A DNA stretch of 21,251 nt from Thermocaproicibacter sp002397355 (lineage in GTDB: Bacteria > Bacillota > Clostridia > Oscillospirales > Acutalibacteraceae): contig DAISNS010000023.1 of the NCBI GenBank assembly GCA_036830905.1, positions 1 to 21,251 of the forward strand, read 5' to 3'. Made by a program: the position numbers and the translations under genes. The notes beneath the pieces are model-generated. The model ran no database searches. It was not told the origin of the DNA and saw only the letters and a list, made by a program, of their open reading frames with translations. Below are positions 14,727 through 21,251 of the stretch, one piece after another; positions within the stretch are counted from its first letter, which is position 1; each line of letters starts with the position of its first letter.

Positions 14727-15191
14727 TTACCTGTGCTTTTCCTCAAGCTTCAACAGGAAGCGCTTGATTTCCGTCCCGGCGGAAAACCCGCCGAGGCCGC
14801 CGTCCGCCGCGACGACGCGGTGGCACGGCACGAGGATCATCACGGGGTTTCTGCCGTTTGCCGCGCCGACGGCACGGCAGGCTTTCCGGTTCCCGATCTG
14901 CGCCGCGATCTGTGCGTAGCTCCGCGTTTCCCCGTAGGGGATCGTTTGCAGCGCCGCCCAGTCGGCAAGCTGGAACGGCGTTCCGTGCAGGGAGAGGGGC
15001 AGGTCGAATTTTTTCCTTTGTCCCCCAAAATATTCTCGGAGCTGTTCCGCCGCCCGACGGAGAAGGGGAGTTCCTTCTTCCTGGAAACCGTCCGCCTTCG
15101 GGGAGCGCAGAAAAAGATCCGTGATGCCGCCGCCGTCCTCCGCCAGACCGATCCGCCCGATCGGCGAATCCAAATACCACAGCTTTTTCAT
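14727..15191 (-). CDS. ogt: Methylated-DNA--protein-cysteine S-methyltransferase
   Basis: A suicide repair protein that moves the alkyl group from O6-alkylguanine (or O4-alkylthymine) in DNA to its own cysteine. The acceptor is Cys123 in the diagnostic PCHRV. Ahead of it lie the HTH-type DNA-binding segment TIPYGETRSYAQIAAQIG and RAVGAANGRNP. The N-terminus (LDSPIGRIGLAEDG) and 154-residue length fit the Ogt type without the Ada regulatory domain. The ATG overlaps the nfo stop codon (ATGA at 15188-15191), with GAGGA upstream, so the gene is translationally coupled to nfo. It is the last gene of the probable operon that starts with the dehydratase-activase pair. Confidence 0.95.
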   Translation of the reverse strand: MKKLWYLDSPIGRIGLAEDGGGITDLFLRSPKADGFQEEGTPLLRRAAEQLREYFGGQRKKFDLPLSLHGTPFQLADWAALQTIPYGETRSYAQIAAQIGNRKACRAVGAANGRNPVMILVPCHRVVAADGGLGGFSAGTEIKRFLLKLEEKHR

Positions 15192-16036
15192 ATCGAGGCG
15201 CCGTCCTCGCGGTACATGCCTTTCAGCAGGGCAATCTCGTTGGCGTACCCGTCCAGCTCGTTCGGCGTTTCGAGGTAAAAAGGCAGCCCGCGCAGCGCCG
15301 GGTGGTTGATGATGCCACGGAAAGCCTCCAGTCCAAGCGCGCCGCGTCCGATTTTCTGGTGGCGGTCCTTGTGGCTGCCAAGCGGGTTCATGCTGTCGTT
15401 CAAGTGGACGGCGCGCAGGCGGTCAAGACCGATCACGCGGTCGAATTCTTCCAGCACGCCGTCCAGATTGCCGGCAAGGTCGTAGCCCGCGTCGTTGACG
15501 TGGCAGGTGTCCAGGCAGACGCCCACAGGCAGGTCCCGTTCCACGAGATCCAGGATCGCGCGCAGCTCTTCGAACTTCCCGCCGATCTCGCTGCCTTTCC
15601 CGGCCATCGTTTCCAGCAGCACGGTTGTCCGCTGTTCCGGTTTCAGGATCGCGTTCAGCGTCTCCGCGATCTGCCGGATTCCGGTTTCAACGCCCTGGCC
15701 GACGTGGCTGCCGGGATGGAAGTTATACATGCTGCCCGGGATATTTTCCAGGCGGAACAGGTCGTCCGCCATGGTATTGCGGGCGAACTCCCGGATTTTC
15801 CCGTCTGCGGAGCAGGCGTTCAGCGTATAGGGCGCGTGCGCGAGAATGGGGAAAAAAGAATGCTCCACGGCGTAGATGCGGTAGGCTTCCAGGTCTTGCG
15901 GGTCCAGCGCTTTCGCTTTCCCGCCGCGCGGATTCCGCGTGAAGAACTGGAATGTGTTCGCGCCGATCCGCGTCGCCTGCTTCGCCATGGCGAGGTAACC
16001 TTTGGAGGCGGAGAGGTGGCAGCCGATTTTCATCAT
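15188..16036 (-). CDS. nfo: Deoxyribonuclease IV (AP endonuclease, EndoIV)
   Basis: A zinc-dependent AP endonuclease that nicks DNA 5' to abasic sites and removes blocked 3' ends. All nine metal ligands of the family are present (numbering from MMKIG): His67 (AHAPY), His107 (NFHPGSH), Glu142 (LETMAG), Asp176 and His179 (CLDTCHVNDAGYD), His211 (HLNDS), Asp224 and His226 (KDRHQKIG), and Glu256 (LETPN). The length of 282 residues is normal. I chose the ATG at 16034-16036 (the next codon is also ATG), since AGGA lies 11 bases upstream and the conserved MKIGCHLSASKG follows. The open frame to 16099 overlaps the upstream gene and is not family-like. It starts 16 bases after the dehydratase-like gene and overlaps ogt by 4 bases. 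Confidence 0.96.
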   Translation of the reverse strand: MMKIGCHLSASKGYLAMAKQATRIGANTFQFFTRNPRGGKAKALDPQDLEAYRIYAVEHSFFPILAHAPYTLNACSADGKIREFARNTMADDLFRLENIPGSMYNFHPGSHVGQGVETGIRQIAETLNAILKPEQRTTVLLETMAGKGSEIGGKFEELRAILDLVERDLPVGVCLDTCHVNDAGYDLAGNLDGVLEEFDRVIGLDRLRAVHLNDSMNPLGSHKDRHQKIGRGALGLEAFRGIINHPALRGLPFYLETPNELDGYANEIALLKGMYREDGASI

Positions 16037-16052
16037 TCGTTTTACCGTCCTT

Positions 16053-17387
16053 TTATTTTGAAAGGCATCCGGAAAGGCAACCCGTTCCCGGGCGCGCACG
16101 CTTTACCGGATTTCCCGTTTCCTGCATCAGATTTTCGCGCGCTACGGCGAGCATCAGCTTGATGCGGTTTTCCTGGTTGACGCGCGTGGCGCTCGGGTCG
16201 TAGTCGATGGGAACGATGTTGGATTTTTCGTCGATCGCTTTGACGCGGTGGATCATCCCTTTGCCGCAGATGTGGTTCGGCAGGCAGCCGAACGGCTGGG
16301 CGCAGACGATGTTTTCATAGCCGGACTCGGAAAGCTCCAGCATTTCGGCCGTGAGCAGCCATCCTTCCCCCATTTTGTCGCCGTAGCCGATCACGCCGCG
16401 GATCAGGCTCTTGATATGCGCGTACGGTTCCGGCGCCTGATAGCGCGGAACGCTCCGGATGGCCGCGATCAGCGTGTTCTGCATGCTCAGCAGATAATCC
16501 ATCAGCAGCTTTACAACAAAGTACTTCGCCGGACTTCCGCCGTAGAGCTTGATATCCTCCAAGCGGTTGTCAACCTTGAAGAGCGCAAAATCCATCAGGC
16601 CGGGCACGTTGACCTCGCAGTCTTGCCGGCGCAGAAAATCCTCCAGGTGGTTGTTCCCGAGCGGCGAGTATTTCACATAGATCTCGCCCACGATGCCGAC
16701 CTTGACCTTGGGCGTTTTCCGGATTTCAACGGAGCCGAAGTCCCTTGCGATCCGGAACAGCACCTGTTTCTGCTGTTTCCGGCCCATGGCCTTGCCGTGG
16801 TTGAACTGATCCGTCAGGTATTCGATCCATTTTTCAACTTTTTTATCGCTCTCGCCCTTATGCACCTCGTAGGCTTCCGTCTGGTTGCGAAGCAGCATCA
16901 GCGCGTCGCCGTAAACCAGCGCGGCGATAAATTTCCGCAACATCGGCAGTGTGACGTGGAACCCGGGGTTGTGCTCCAGAAAAGAAAGGTTGAGCGAAAC
17001 CACGGGGACCTGTTCCAAACCGGCCTTTTTCAACGCCTTGCGCAGCAGATGAATGTAGTTGGAGGCGCGGCAGCCGCCGCCCGTCTGCGTAATGACGAGG
17101 GCCGTTTTGTTCACGTCGTATTTTCCGGAATGCAGCGCGTCGATAAACTGGCCGATCACCAGCAGGGCGGGGTAGCAGGTGTCGTTGTGGACGTATTTCA
17201 GGCCCTCCTGCACCACGTTCGGTCCGCAGTTGTCGAGCAGCTCGAAATGATAGCCGCAGTTTTTCAGCACGTTGATGAACAGATGGAAATGAATCGGCGC
17301 CATGGTGGGGGCAAGAATCGTGTATTCCCGCTTCATTTCCCGGGTGAACAGCAGACGGCCGTTTTTCGTATATTTCAGCTTTGCCAA
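16053..17387 (-). CDS. 2-hydroxyacyl-CoA dehydratase-like iron-sulfur protein (activase partner)
   Basis: A 444-residue protein related to the HgdB/BcrB-type and double-cubane-cluster proteins, which accept electrons from an ATP-driven activase. Cysteines lie in NDTCYPA (Cys71), TGGGCRASNY (Cys106) and a C-terminal cluster CAQPFGCLPNHICGKG (Cys362, 368, 374), plausible iron-sulfur ligands. In many Firmicutes this region is fused to the C-terminus of one ~1,400-residue protein; here it is a separate gene. Start: the frame opens at TTG 17408, which overlaps the upstream gene. The TTG at 17385-17387 (MAKLKYTKNG) has GAGGTG 6 bases upstream and fits better. Its ribosome binding site overlaps the end of the upstream gene, so translation is probably coupled. 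The substrate is unknown: no dehydratase alpha subunit, CoA transferase or acyl-CoA dehydrogenase lies nearby. Confidence 0.85.
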   Translation of the reverse strand: MAKLKYTKNGRLLFTREMKREYTILAPTMAPIHFHLFINVLKNCGYHFELLDNCGPNVVQEGLKYVHNDTCYPALLVIGQFIDALHSGKYDVNKTALVITQTGGGCRASNYIHLLRKALKKAGLEQVPVVSLNLSFLEHNPGFHVTLPMLRKFIAALVYGDALMLLRNQTEAYEVHKGESDKKVEKWIEYLTDQFNHGKAMGRKQQKQVLFRIARDFGSVEIRKTPKVKVGIVGEIYVKYSPLGNNHLEDFLRRQDCEVNVPGLMDFALFKVDNRLEDIKLYGGSPAKYFVVKLLMDYLLSMQNTLIAAIRSVPRYQAPEPYAHIKSLIRGVIGYGDKMGEGWLLTAEMLELSESGYENIVCAQPFGCLPNHICGKGMIHRVKAIDEKSNIVPIDYDPSATRVNQENRIKLMLAVARENLMQETGNPVKRARPGTGCLSGCLSK

Positions 17388-17397
17388 GGCGGACACC

Positions 17398-20292
17398 TCA
17401 TTCCTCAAGGGCGGCGAACAGGCTGCGAAGCCTGATTTTCACCGCGCCCAGGTTCGTGATCTCATCGATCTTGACCTGGGTGTAGATCTTATTGTGTTCT
17501 TCCAGAATGCGCCTCACCTCGTCGGTTGTGATGGCGTCCACGCCGCAGCCGAACGAGACGAGCTGCACCAGGTTCATGTCCGGCTTGTCGGCGATGTATT
17601 CGGCGGCGGCGTACATCCGCGCATGATACGTCCACTGGTTGAGGACTTTGGTCGGGAAGCGCTTCATCTTCCAGCTCACGGCGTCTTCCGAGATGACCGC
17701 GGCCCCGAGGCTGGTGATCAGCTTGTCGATGCCGTGATTGATCTCCGGGTCCAGGTGGTATGGCCTGCCGCACAGCACGATGATGGGCATTTTGCGTTTC
17801 CGGGCCTCCGCGATGATCTCGCCGCCTTTCGCGCGGACTTTCCCCAAATATTCGCGATAGGCCGCGTAAGCGGCGGCAGCCGCCCTGCGCACCTCATGGA
17901 AAGTGACGCCGGGGAAGCGCTTTTGCAGGTTGGCGGTCATCTTGCGGGGAAAATCGTACCGGCGGTGGATGCCGACGTAGTCGTGCATAAAATTGCAGCT
18001 GTCCAGGCAGCGCATATTCGCGCTGATAACCTCCGGGTAATACGCCACGACCGGGCAGTTGTAATGGTTGTCTCCCAGGTGCTCGTCGAAATTATACGAC
18101 AGGCACGGATAGAAAATATTTTTGATCCCCTCGTCGACCAACGCCTGCACATGGCCGTGCATCAATTTTGCGGGGAAACAGACCGTGTCGGACGGGATGG
18201 TCGCCTGGCCGTTCAGATACAGTTCCCGGCTTGAAAGGGGGGAGAGAACGACCTCAAAGCCGAGGGATGTGAAGAAAGCGTGCCAGAACGGAAGCAGTTC
18301 GTACATGTTCAGCCCCATCGGGATGCCGAGCTTTCCGCGCGGGCCCGGAACGGGGCGGAAGGAGCGCAGCAGGCTCAGCTTATAGTCGTACAGGTTGAGC
18401 GCCGTGCCCAAGGAGCGCTTCGTCACCGGCTTTTCACAGCGGTTGCCGCCGATGAAGCGCCGTTTTCCACCGAAAATGTTGATGGTCAGGCGGCAGTGGT
18501 TGCTGCACAGGCCGCAGTTTGTGACGCGCACTTCATGCTTGAAGTGTTCCAATTCGTCCCTTCCGACGAGCGTGCTTTTGCCTGTGGAGCGTTTTTGAGC
18601 GTAAAGGGCGGCGCCGTAAGCGCCCATCAGGCCGGAAATATCCGGACGGGTGACCTCCACGCCAAGCTCTTTTTCAAAGACGCGCAGCACCGCGTCGTTT
18701 AAAAACGTGCCGCCCTGCACCACGATGTTTCGGCCAAGTTCCGCGGCGTTCGGCACGCGGATGACTTTGTAGATTGCGTTTTTCACCACGCTGACGGAAA
18801 GGCCCGCGCTGATGTCTTCCGTCGTGGCGCCGTCCTTCTGGGCCTGCTTCACCTGCGAGTTCATGAAAACCGTGCAGCGGGAACCGAGGTCTACGGGGTG
18901 TTCCGCGAAAAGGCCGAGCTTTGCGAAGTCCTCGATTTTGTACCCGAGCGTGTTGGCGAAGGTCTGCAGGAAGGAGCCGCACCCGGACGAGCACGCCTCG
19001 TTGAGGAAGATATTGTCGATGGCGCCGTTGCGGATCTTGAAGCATTTTATATCCTGCCCGCCGATGTCGATCACGAAATCCACGTTCGGACGGAAGCGCT
19101 TTGCGGCGGTAAAGTGCGCGATCGTTTCCACGATGCCGTTGTCGATGCCGAAAGCGTTTTTCAAAAGCTCCTCTCCGTAGCCGGTCACGGCGCTGCTCTC
19201 GATCGTGATTTTGGGGTATCTGCGGTACAGGTCCAGCAGGTATTCCTGCACGATCGGGACCGGGTTGCCGGAATTGCCGCGGTAAAAAGAGCTGAGAATT
19301 TCGCCGCCTTTTCCGAGAAGCACGGCTTTCACGGTCGTCGAGCCGGCGTCCACGCCGAGAAAAGCGCTGCCGGCGTAAGTAAGAATATTGCCGCGCGGCG
19401 CTTTGCACTGTGCGTGCCGGCGGCAAAAGTCATCGTATTCCACGCGGCTGCGGAAGAGGGGCGGAATGGAGAGAAAGTTGCCGGTGCAGCCGTACTTTTT
19501 CACGCTTTCCAGCGCTTCGTCGAGGTCGGTTTCCTCGGCGCTGCAGTAAGCCGCGCCGAGCGCGACAAAATAGAGGGAGTCCTCGGGGCACACGCCGGTC
19601 ACCTTCAGCGCGCGGTCAAAGCTTGCGCGCAGTTCCGAAAGAAACGTCAGGGGCCCGCCCAGGTACAGAACCTTTCCCTTGATCGGGCGGCCCTGCGCCA
19701 ATCCGGCGATGGTCTGGTTGGCCACGGCCGCGAAGATGCTCGCGGAGATGTCCGTTTTGCGCGCACCCTGGTTCAGCAGGGGCTGCACGTCCGATTTTGC
19801 AAAAACGCCGCAACGGGACGCGATGGTGTAGATCTTCTCATATTGTCCTGCGAGGGTGTTCATCTCGTCGAGCGAGACATTCAGCAGCGTGGCCATCTGG
19901 TCGATAAAGGCGCCGGTGCCGCCTGCGCAGGAGCCGTTCATGCGCACCTCGGTTCCGCCCGTGAGAAACAGGATCTTCGCGTCTTCGCCGCCAAGCTCGA
20001 TGATCACGTCGGTGTCGGGAACCAGCCGCCCGACCGCGATGCGGGTGGCGTAAACTTCCTGGACGAAGGGCAGGTGGCAGGTCTGCGAGATTCCCATTCC
20101 GGCCGATCCGGAGATTGTGAGCGAGGCCTTTTCACCCCGGACCACTTCGCGTTTGATTTTCGCAAGGATTTTCGCGATCTTTTCCGTAATCCTCGAGTAG
20201 TGGCGCTCATAGGAACGATACAGGATCTTGCCCGTTTCGTCCGTGACGATACATTTTATTGTGGTAGAGCCGACATCCAAACCAACTTTCAT
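17398..20292 (-). CDS. Tandem BadF/HgdC-type ATPase activase with DUF2229-like C-terminus
   Basis: A 964-residue protein with two copies of the ASKHA ATPase found in activators of 2-hydroxyacyl-CoA dehydratases and benzoyl-CoA reductases. Copy 1 (~1-255): GLDVGSTTIK, ELGGEDAK, NGSCAGGTGAF (Cys122) and ASRCGVFAKSDV (Cys161). Copy 2 (~310-565): GVDAGSTTVK, DIGGQDIK, NEACSSGCGSF (Cys434, 438) and SRCTVFMNS (Cys473). Each copy keeps the two cysteine positions that in HgdC dimers bridge a [4Fe-4S] cluster. Next come CGLCSNHC (593-600) and NRCEK (Cys619), then a DUF2229/dehydratase-like part with DTVCFPAKLMHGH, FYPCLSYN, CGRPYHLDPEINHG and FGCGVDA. Such proteins use ATP to drive low-potential electron transfer and are oxygen-sensitive. 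The ATG at 20290-20292 starts at the conserved MKVGLDVG; the ribosome binding site is weak (CAGG). The open frame to 20367 covers the promoter and is rejected. It is first in the probable operon. Confidence 0.9.
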   Translation of the reverse strand: MKVGLDVGSTTIKCIVTDETGKILYRSYERHYSRITEKIAKILAKIKREVVRGEKASLTISGSAGMGISQTCHLPFVQEVYATRIAVGRLVPDTDVIIELGGEDAKILFLTGGTEVRMNGSCAGGTGAFIDQMATLLNVSLDEMNTLAGQYEKIYTIASRCGVFAKSDVQPLLNQGARKTDISASIFAAVANQTIAGLAQGRPIKGKVLYLGGPLTFLSELRASFDRALKVTGVCPEDSLYFVALGAAYCSAEETDLDEALESVKKYGCTGNFLSIPPLFRSRVEYDDFCRRHAQCKAPRGNILTYAGSAFLGVDAGSTTVKAVLLGKGGEILSSFYRGNSGNPVPIVQEYLLDLYRRYPKITIESSAVTGYGEELLKNAFGIDNGIVETIAHFTAAKRFRPNVDFVIDIGGQDIKCFKIRNGAIDNIFLNEACSSGCGSFLQTFANTLGYKIEDFAKLGLFAEHPVDLGSRCTVFMNSQVKQAQKDGATTEDISAGLSVSVVKNAIYKVIRVPNAAELGRNIVVQGGTFLNDAVLRVFEKELGVEVTRPDISGLMGAYGAALYAQKRSTGKSTLVGRDELEHFKHEVRVTNCGLCSNHCRLTINIFGGKRRFIGGNRCEKPVTKRSLGTALNLYDYKLSLLRSFRPVPGPRGKLGIPMGLNMYELLPFWHAFFTSLGFEVVLSPLSSRELYLNGQATIPSDTVCFPAKLMHGHVQALVDEGIKNIFYPCLSYNFDEHLGDNHYNCPVVAYYPEVISANMRCLDSCNFMHDYVGIHRRYDFPRKMTANLQKRFPGVTFHEVRRAAAAAYAAYREYLGKVRAKGGEIIAEARKRKMPIIVLCGRPYHLDPEINHGIDKLITSLGAAVISEDAVSWKMKRFPTKVLNQWTYHARMYAAAEYIADKPDMNLVQLVSFGCGVDAITTDEVRRILEEHNKIYTQVKIDEITNLGAVKIRLRSLFAALEE

Positions 20293-20337
20293 TCCGGTAC
20301 CTGCAATTCTAGTTGAGATAAATATTCTAAACAATTT

Positions 20338-20367
20338 ATTGTACGGCTTTTTCCGGAAGGTTGTCAA
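20338..20367 (-). promoter_or_regulatory. Sigma-A promoter of the activase-nfo-ogt operon
   Basis: Minus strand TTGACA (20362-20367), 18-base spacer, TACAAT (20338-20343), about 46 bases upstream of the chosen ATG. Confidence 0.75.
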
Positions 20368-20460
20368 GTGCCGGAAAATCCAATTTTAACCGGCAGAGGC
20401 CGCCGCGCCTGCCCATGCGCCGTGAGAAGAAATTTGATGGAACTTGTCAACCTGCCGGAA
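20361..20460. repeat. Imperfect direct repeat covering both divergent -35 boxes
   Basis: TTGTCAA-GT-GCCGGAA (20361-20376) and TTGTCAA-CCT-GCCGGAA (about 20444-20460) share two 7-base blocks. One copy contains the -35 box of the minus-strand operon on its opposite strand; the other contains the yebC -35 box. It may be a shared regulator site or partly coincidental -35 similarity. Confidence 0.45.
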
Positions 20461-20472
20461 TTGTAGTATAAT
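20444..20472 (+). promoter_or_regulatory. Sigma-A promoter of yebC
   Basis: TTGTCA (about 20444-20449), 17-base spacer, TATAAT (20467-20472), then a 40-base leader with GGGAGG before the ATG. Confidence 0.75.
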
Positions 20473-20514
20473 CATCTGCGACACAAACGGTAAATAACTG
20501 GGAGGCTGCAACAT

Positions 20515-21251
20515 ATGTCTGGCCATTCGAAATGGAATAATATCAAGCGCAAAAAGGAGAAAACCGACGGCGCGCGCGCAAAGGTCTTTACCAAGATCGG
20601 GCGTGAGCTCGCCGTTGCCGTCAAGGAAGGGGGAGGCCCCGACCCGAACGCGAATTCCCGCCTGAAGGACTGCATCGCGAAAGCCAAGGCTGCGAATGTG
20701 CCGAACGACAATATCGACCGCATCATCAAGCGCGCCGCCGGAGACGGCGACGACACCAAATACGAGAACATCACGTATGAAGGCTACGGCCCCAACGGGG
20801 TCGCCGTTATCGTGGAGACGCTGACGGACAACCGCAACCGCACGGCGGGCGACCTGCGCCATTACTTCGATAAGTACGGGGGGAATCTCGGCACGAACGG
20901 CTGCGTCTCGTTTCTCTTCCAGAGAAAGGGCGTGCTTGAGATCGAGCGCGAAGGCCTCGACGAGGACAAGGTGATGGAGGATTGTCTCGAAGCGGGTGCG
21001 TCCGATTTCCAAGCGGACGGCGATGTGTTTACCATTTACACCGAGCCGGACGATTTCAGCGGCGTCCTCTCCGACCTTGAGAAAAAAGGATATGAGTTCG
21101 TTACGGCCGAGGTCCAGATGGTTCCGAACTCTTCCGTTAAAATCGACGACGAGGGAGCGGCCGCCCGGATGCAGCATCTGCTGGATATTCTGGAGGACAA
21201 CGACGACGTGCAGAACGTGTGGCACAACTGGGATAATCCCGACGAAGAGGA
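20515..21251 (+). CDS. yebC: YebC/PmpR family protein (partial, cut by window end)
   Basis: The open frame starts at ATG 20515 with GGGAGG 9 bases upstream and has no stop before the window ends; 245 residues are visible. The N-terminus MSGHSKWNNIKRKKEKTDGA is the YebC signature. It is followed by KIGRELAVAVKEGG, NSRLKDCIAKAKAANVPNDN, YEGYGPNGVAVIVE, TDNRNRTAGDLRHYF and GCVSFLF. Family members are about 240-250 residues, so only a few residues should be missing. Proteins of this family were long annotated as transcriptional regulators, and more recent work links them to translation of difficult sequences such as proline runs. It is divergent from the activase operon. Confidence 0.95.
   Translation, partial: MSGHSKWNNIKRKKEKTDGARAKVFTKIGRELAVAVKEGGGPDPNANSRLKDCIAKAKAANVPNDNIDRIIKRAAGDGDDTKYENITYEGYGPNGVAVIVETLTDNRNRTAGDLRHYFDKYGGNLGTNGCVSFLFQRKGVLEIEREGLDEDKVMEDCLEAGASDFQADGDVFTIYTEPDDFSGVLSDLEKKGYEFVTAEVQMVPNSSVKIDDEGAAARMQHLLDILEDNDDVQNVWHNWDNPDEE

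Noticed and set aside
18898..20316. 472-codon plus-strand open frame opposite the activase
   Set aside because: Shadow frame covering the conserved ATPase motifs on the other strand; no family resemblance and it runs across the operon promoter.
1..21251. CRISPR array or toxin-antitoxin/defence cassette
   Set aside because: No regularly spaced repeats were seen, and no short paired genes of toxin-antitoxin type or defence-type nucleases/ATPases stand out.

Overview
The window looks like chromosomal DNA from an anaerobic Firmicute of class Clostridia, most likely the Ruminococcaceae/Oscillospirales side. The evidence is strong AGGAGG-type ribosome binding sites, sigma-A promoters (TTGACA/TATAAT) with AT-rich spacers in a GC-rich coding background, U-tailed hairpin terminators, a DnaD-type plus DnaC/DnaI-type helicase-loading pair, a RING/DUF2628 membrane protein, and a very large oxygen-sensitive-type acyl-CoA dehydratase activase. 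Almost every gene is a recognisable family; only the first ~350 bases look mobile or decayed. The species assignment is inference.

Layout. (a) 1-343: broken end of a tyrosine recombinase gene, pointing at the 3' end of a minus-strand tRNA-Leu(CAG) (491-581) that has its own promoter and terminator. (b) 703-3535, minus strand: a RING/zinc-ribbon DUF2628 membrane protein, then galU, then pcp, probably one operon from a promoter at 3507-3535 whose leader carries an 11-bp perfect dyad. (c) 3608-4860: prfB (RF2) encoded without the usual programmed frameshift. (d) 4858-6903, minus: dnaD-like and dnaC-like helicase-loading genes. (e) 6964-7156: tRNA-Gly(GCC) as a compact promoter-gene-terminator unit. 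(f) 7229-8145: a coenzyme F420-0 glutamate ligase (CofE)-like protein. (g) 8166-11036: typA/bipA followed one base later by a DEDDh exonuclease with a C-terminal zinc ribbon. (h) 11059-12133, minus: an alpha/beta hydrolase with an extra C-terminal helical segment. (i) 12181-14659: exoA (exonuclease III family) and a beta-CASP metallo-hydrolase. (j) 14727-20367, minus: a probable four-gene operon comprising a 964-residue tandem BadF/HgdC-type ATPase plus DUF2229-type protein, a 444-residue 2-hydroxyacyl-CoA-dehydratase-like iron-sulfur protein, nfo (endonuclease IV) and ogt. (k) 20444-end: yebC, truncated by the window end.

How the genes work together. Translation (prfB, typA, yebC, two tRNAs), replication initiation (dnaD/dnaC) and DNA repair (exoA, nfo, ogt, possibly the DEDDh exonuclease) dominate. 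Both major AP endonuclease families (ExoA and Nfo) and an alkyltransferase lie within about 4 kb. The part least explained by known biology is the activase / dehydratase-like pair at 16053-20292: it carries the cysteine motifs of ATP-driven iron-sulfur electron-transfer systems, shows no acyl-CoA pathway genes beside it, and is tightly linked to two base-damage repair genes. The CofE-like gene with no visible F420 pathway is the second candidate for undescribed function.
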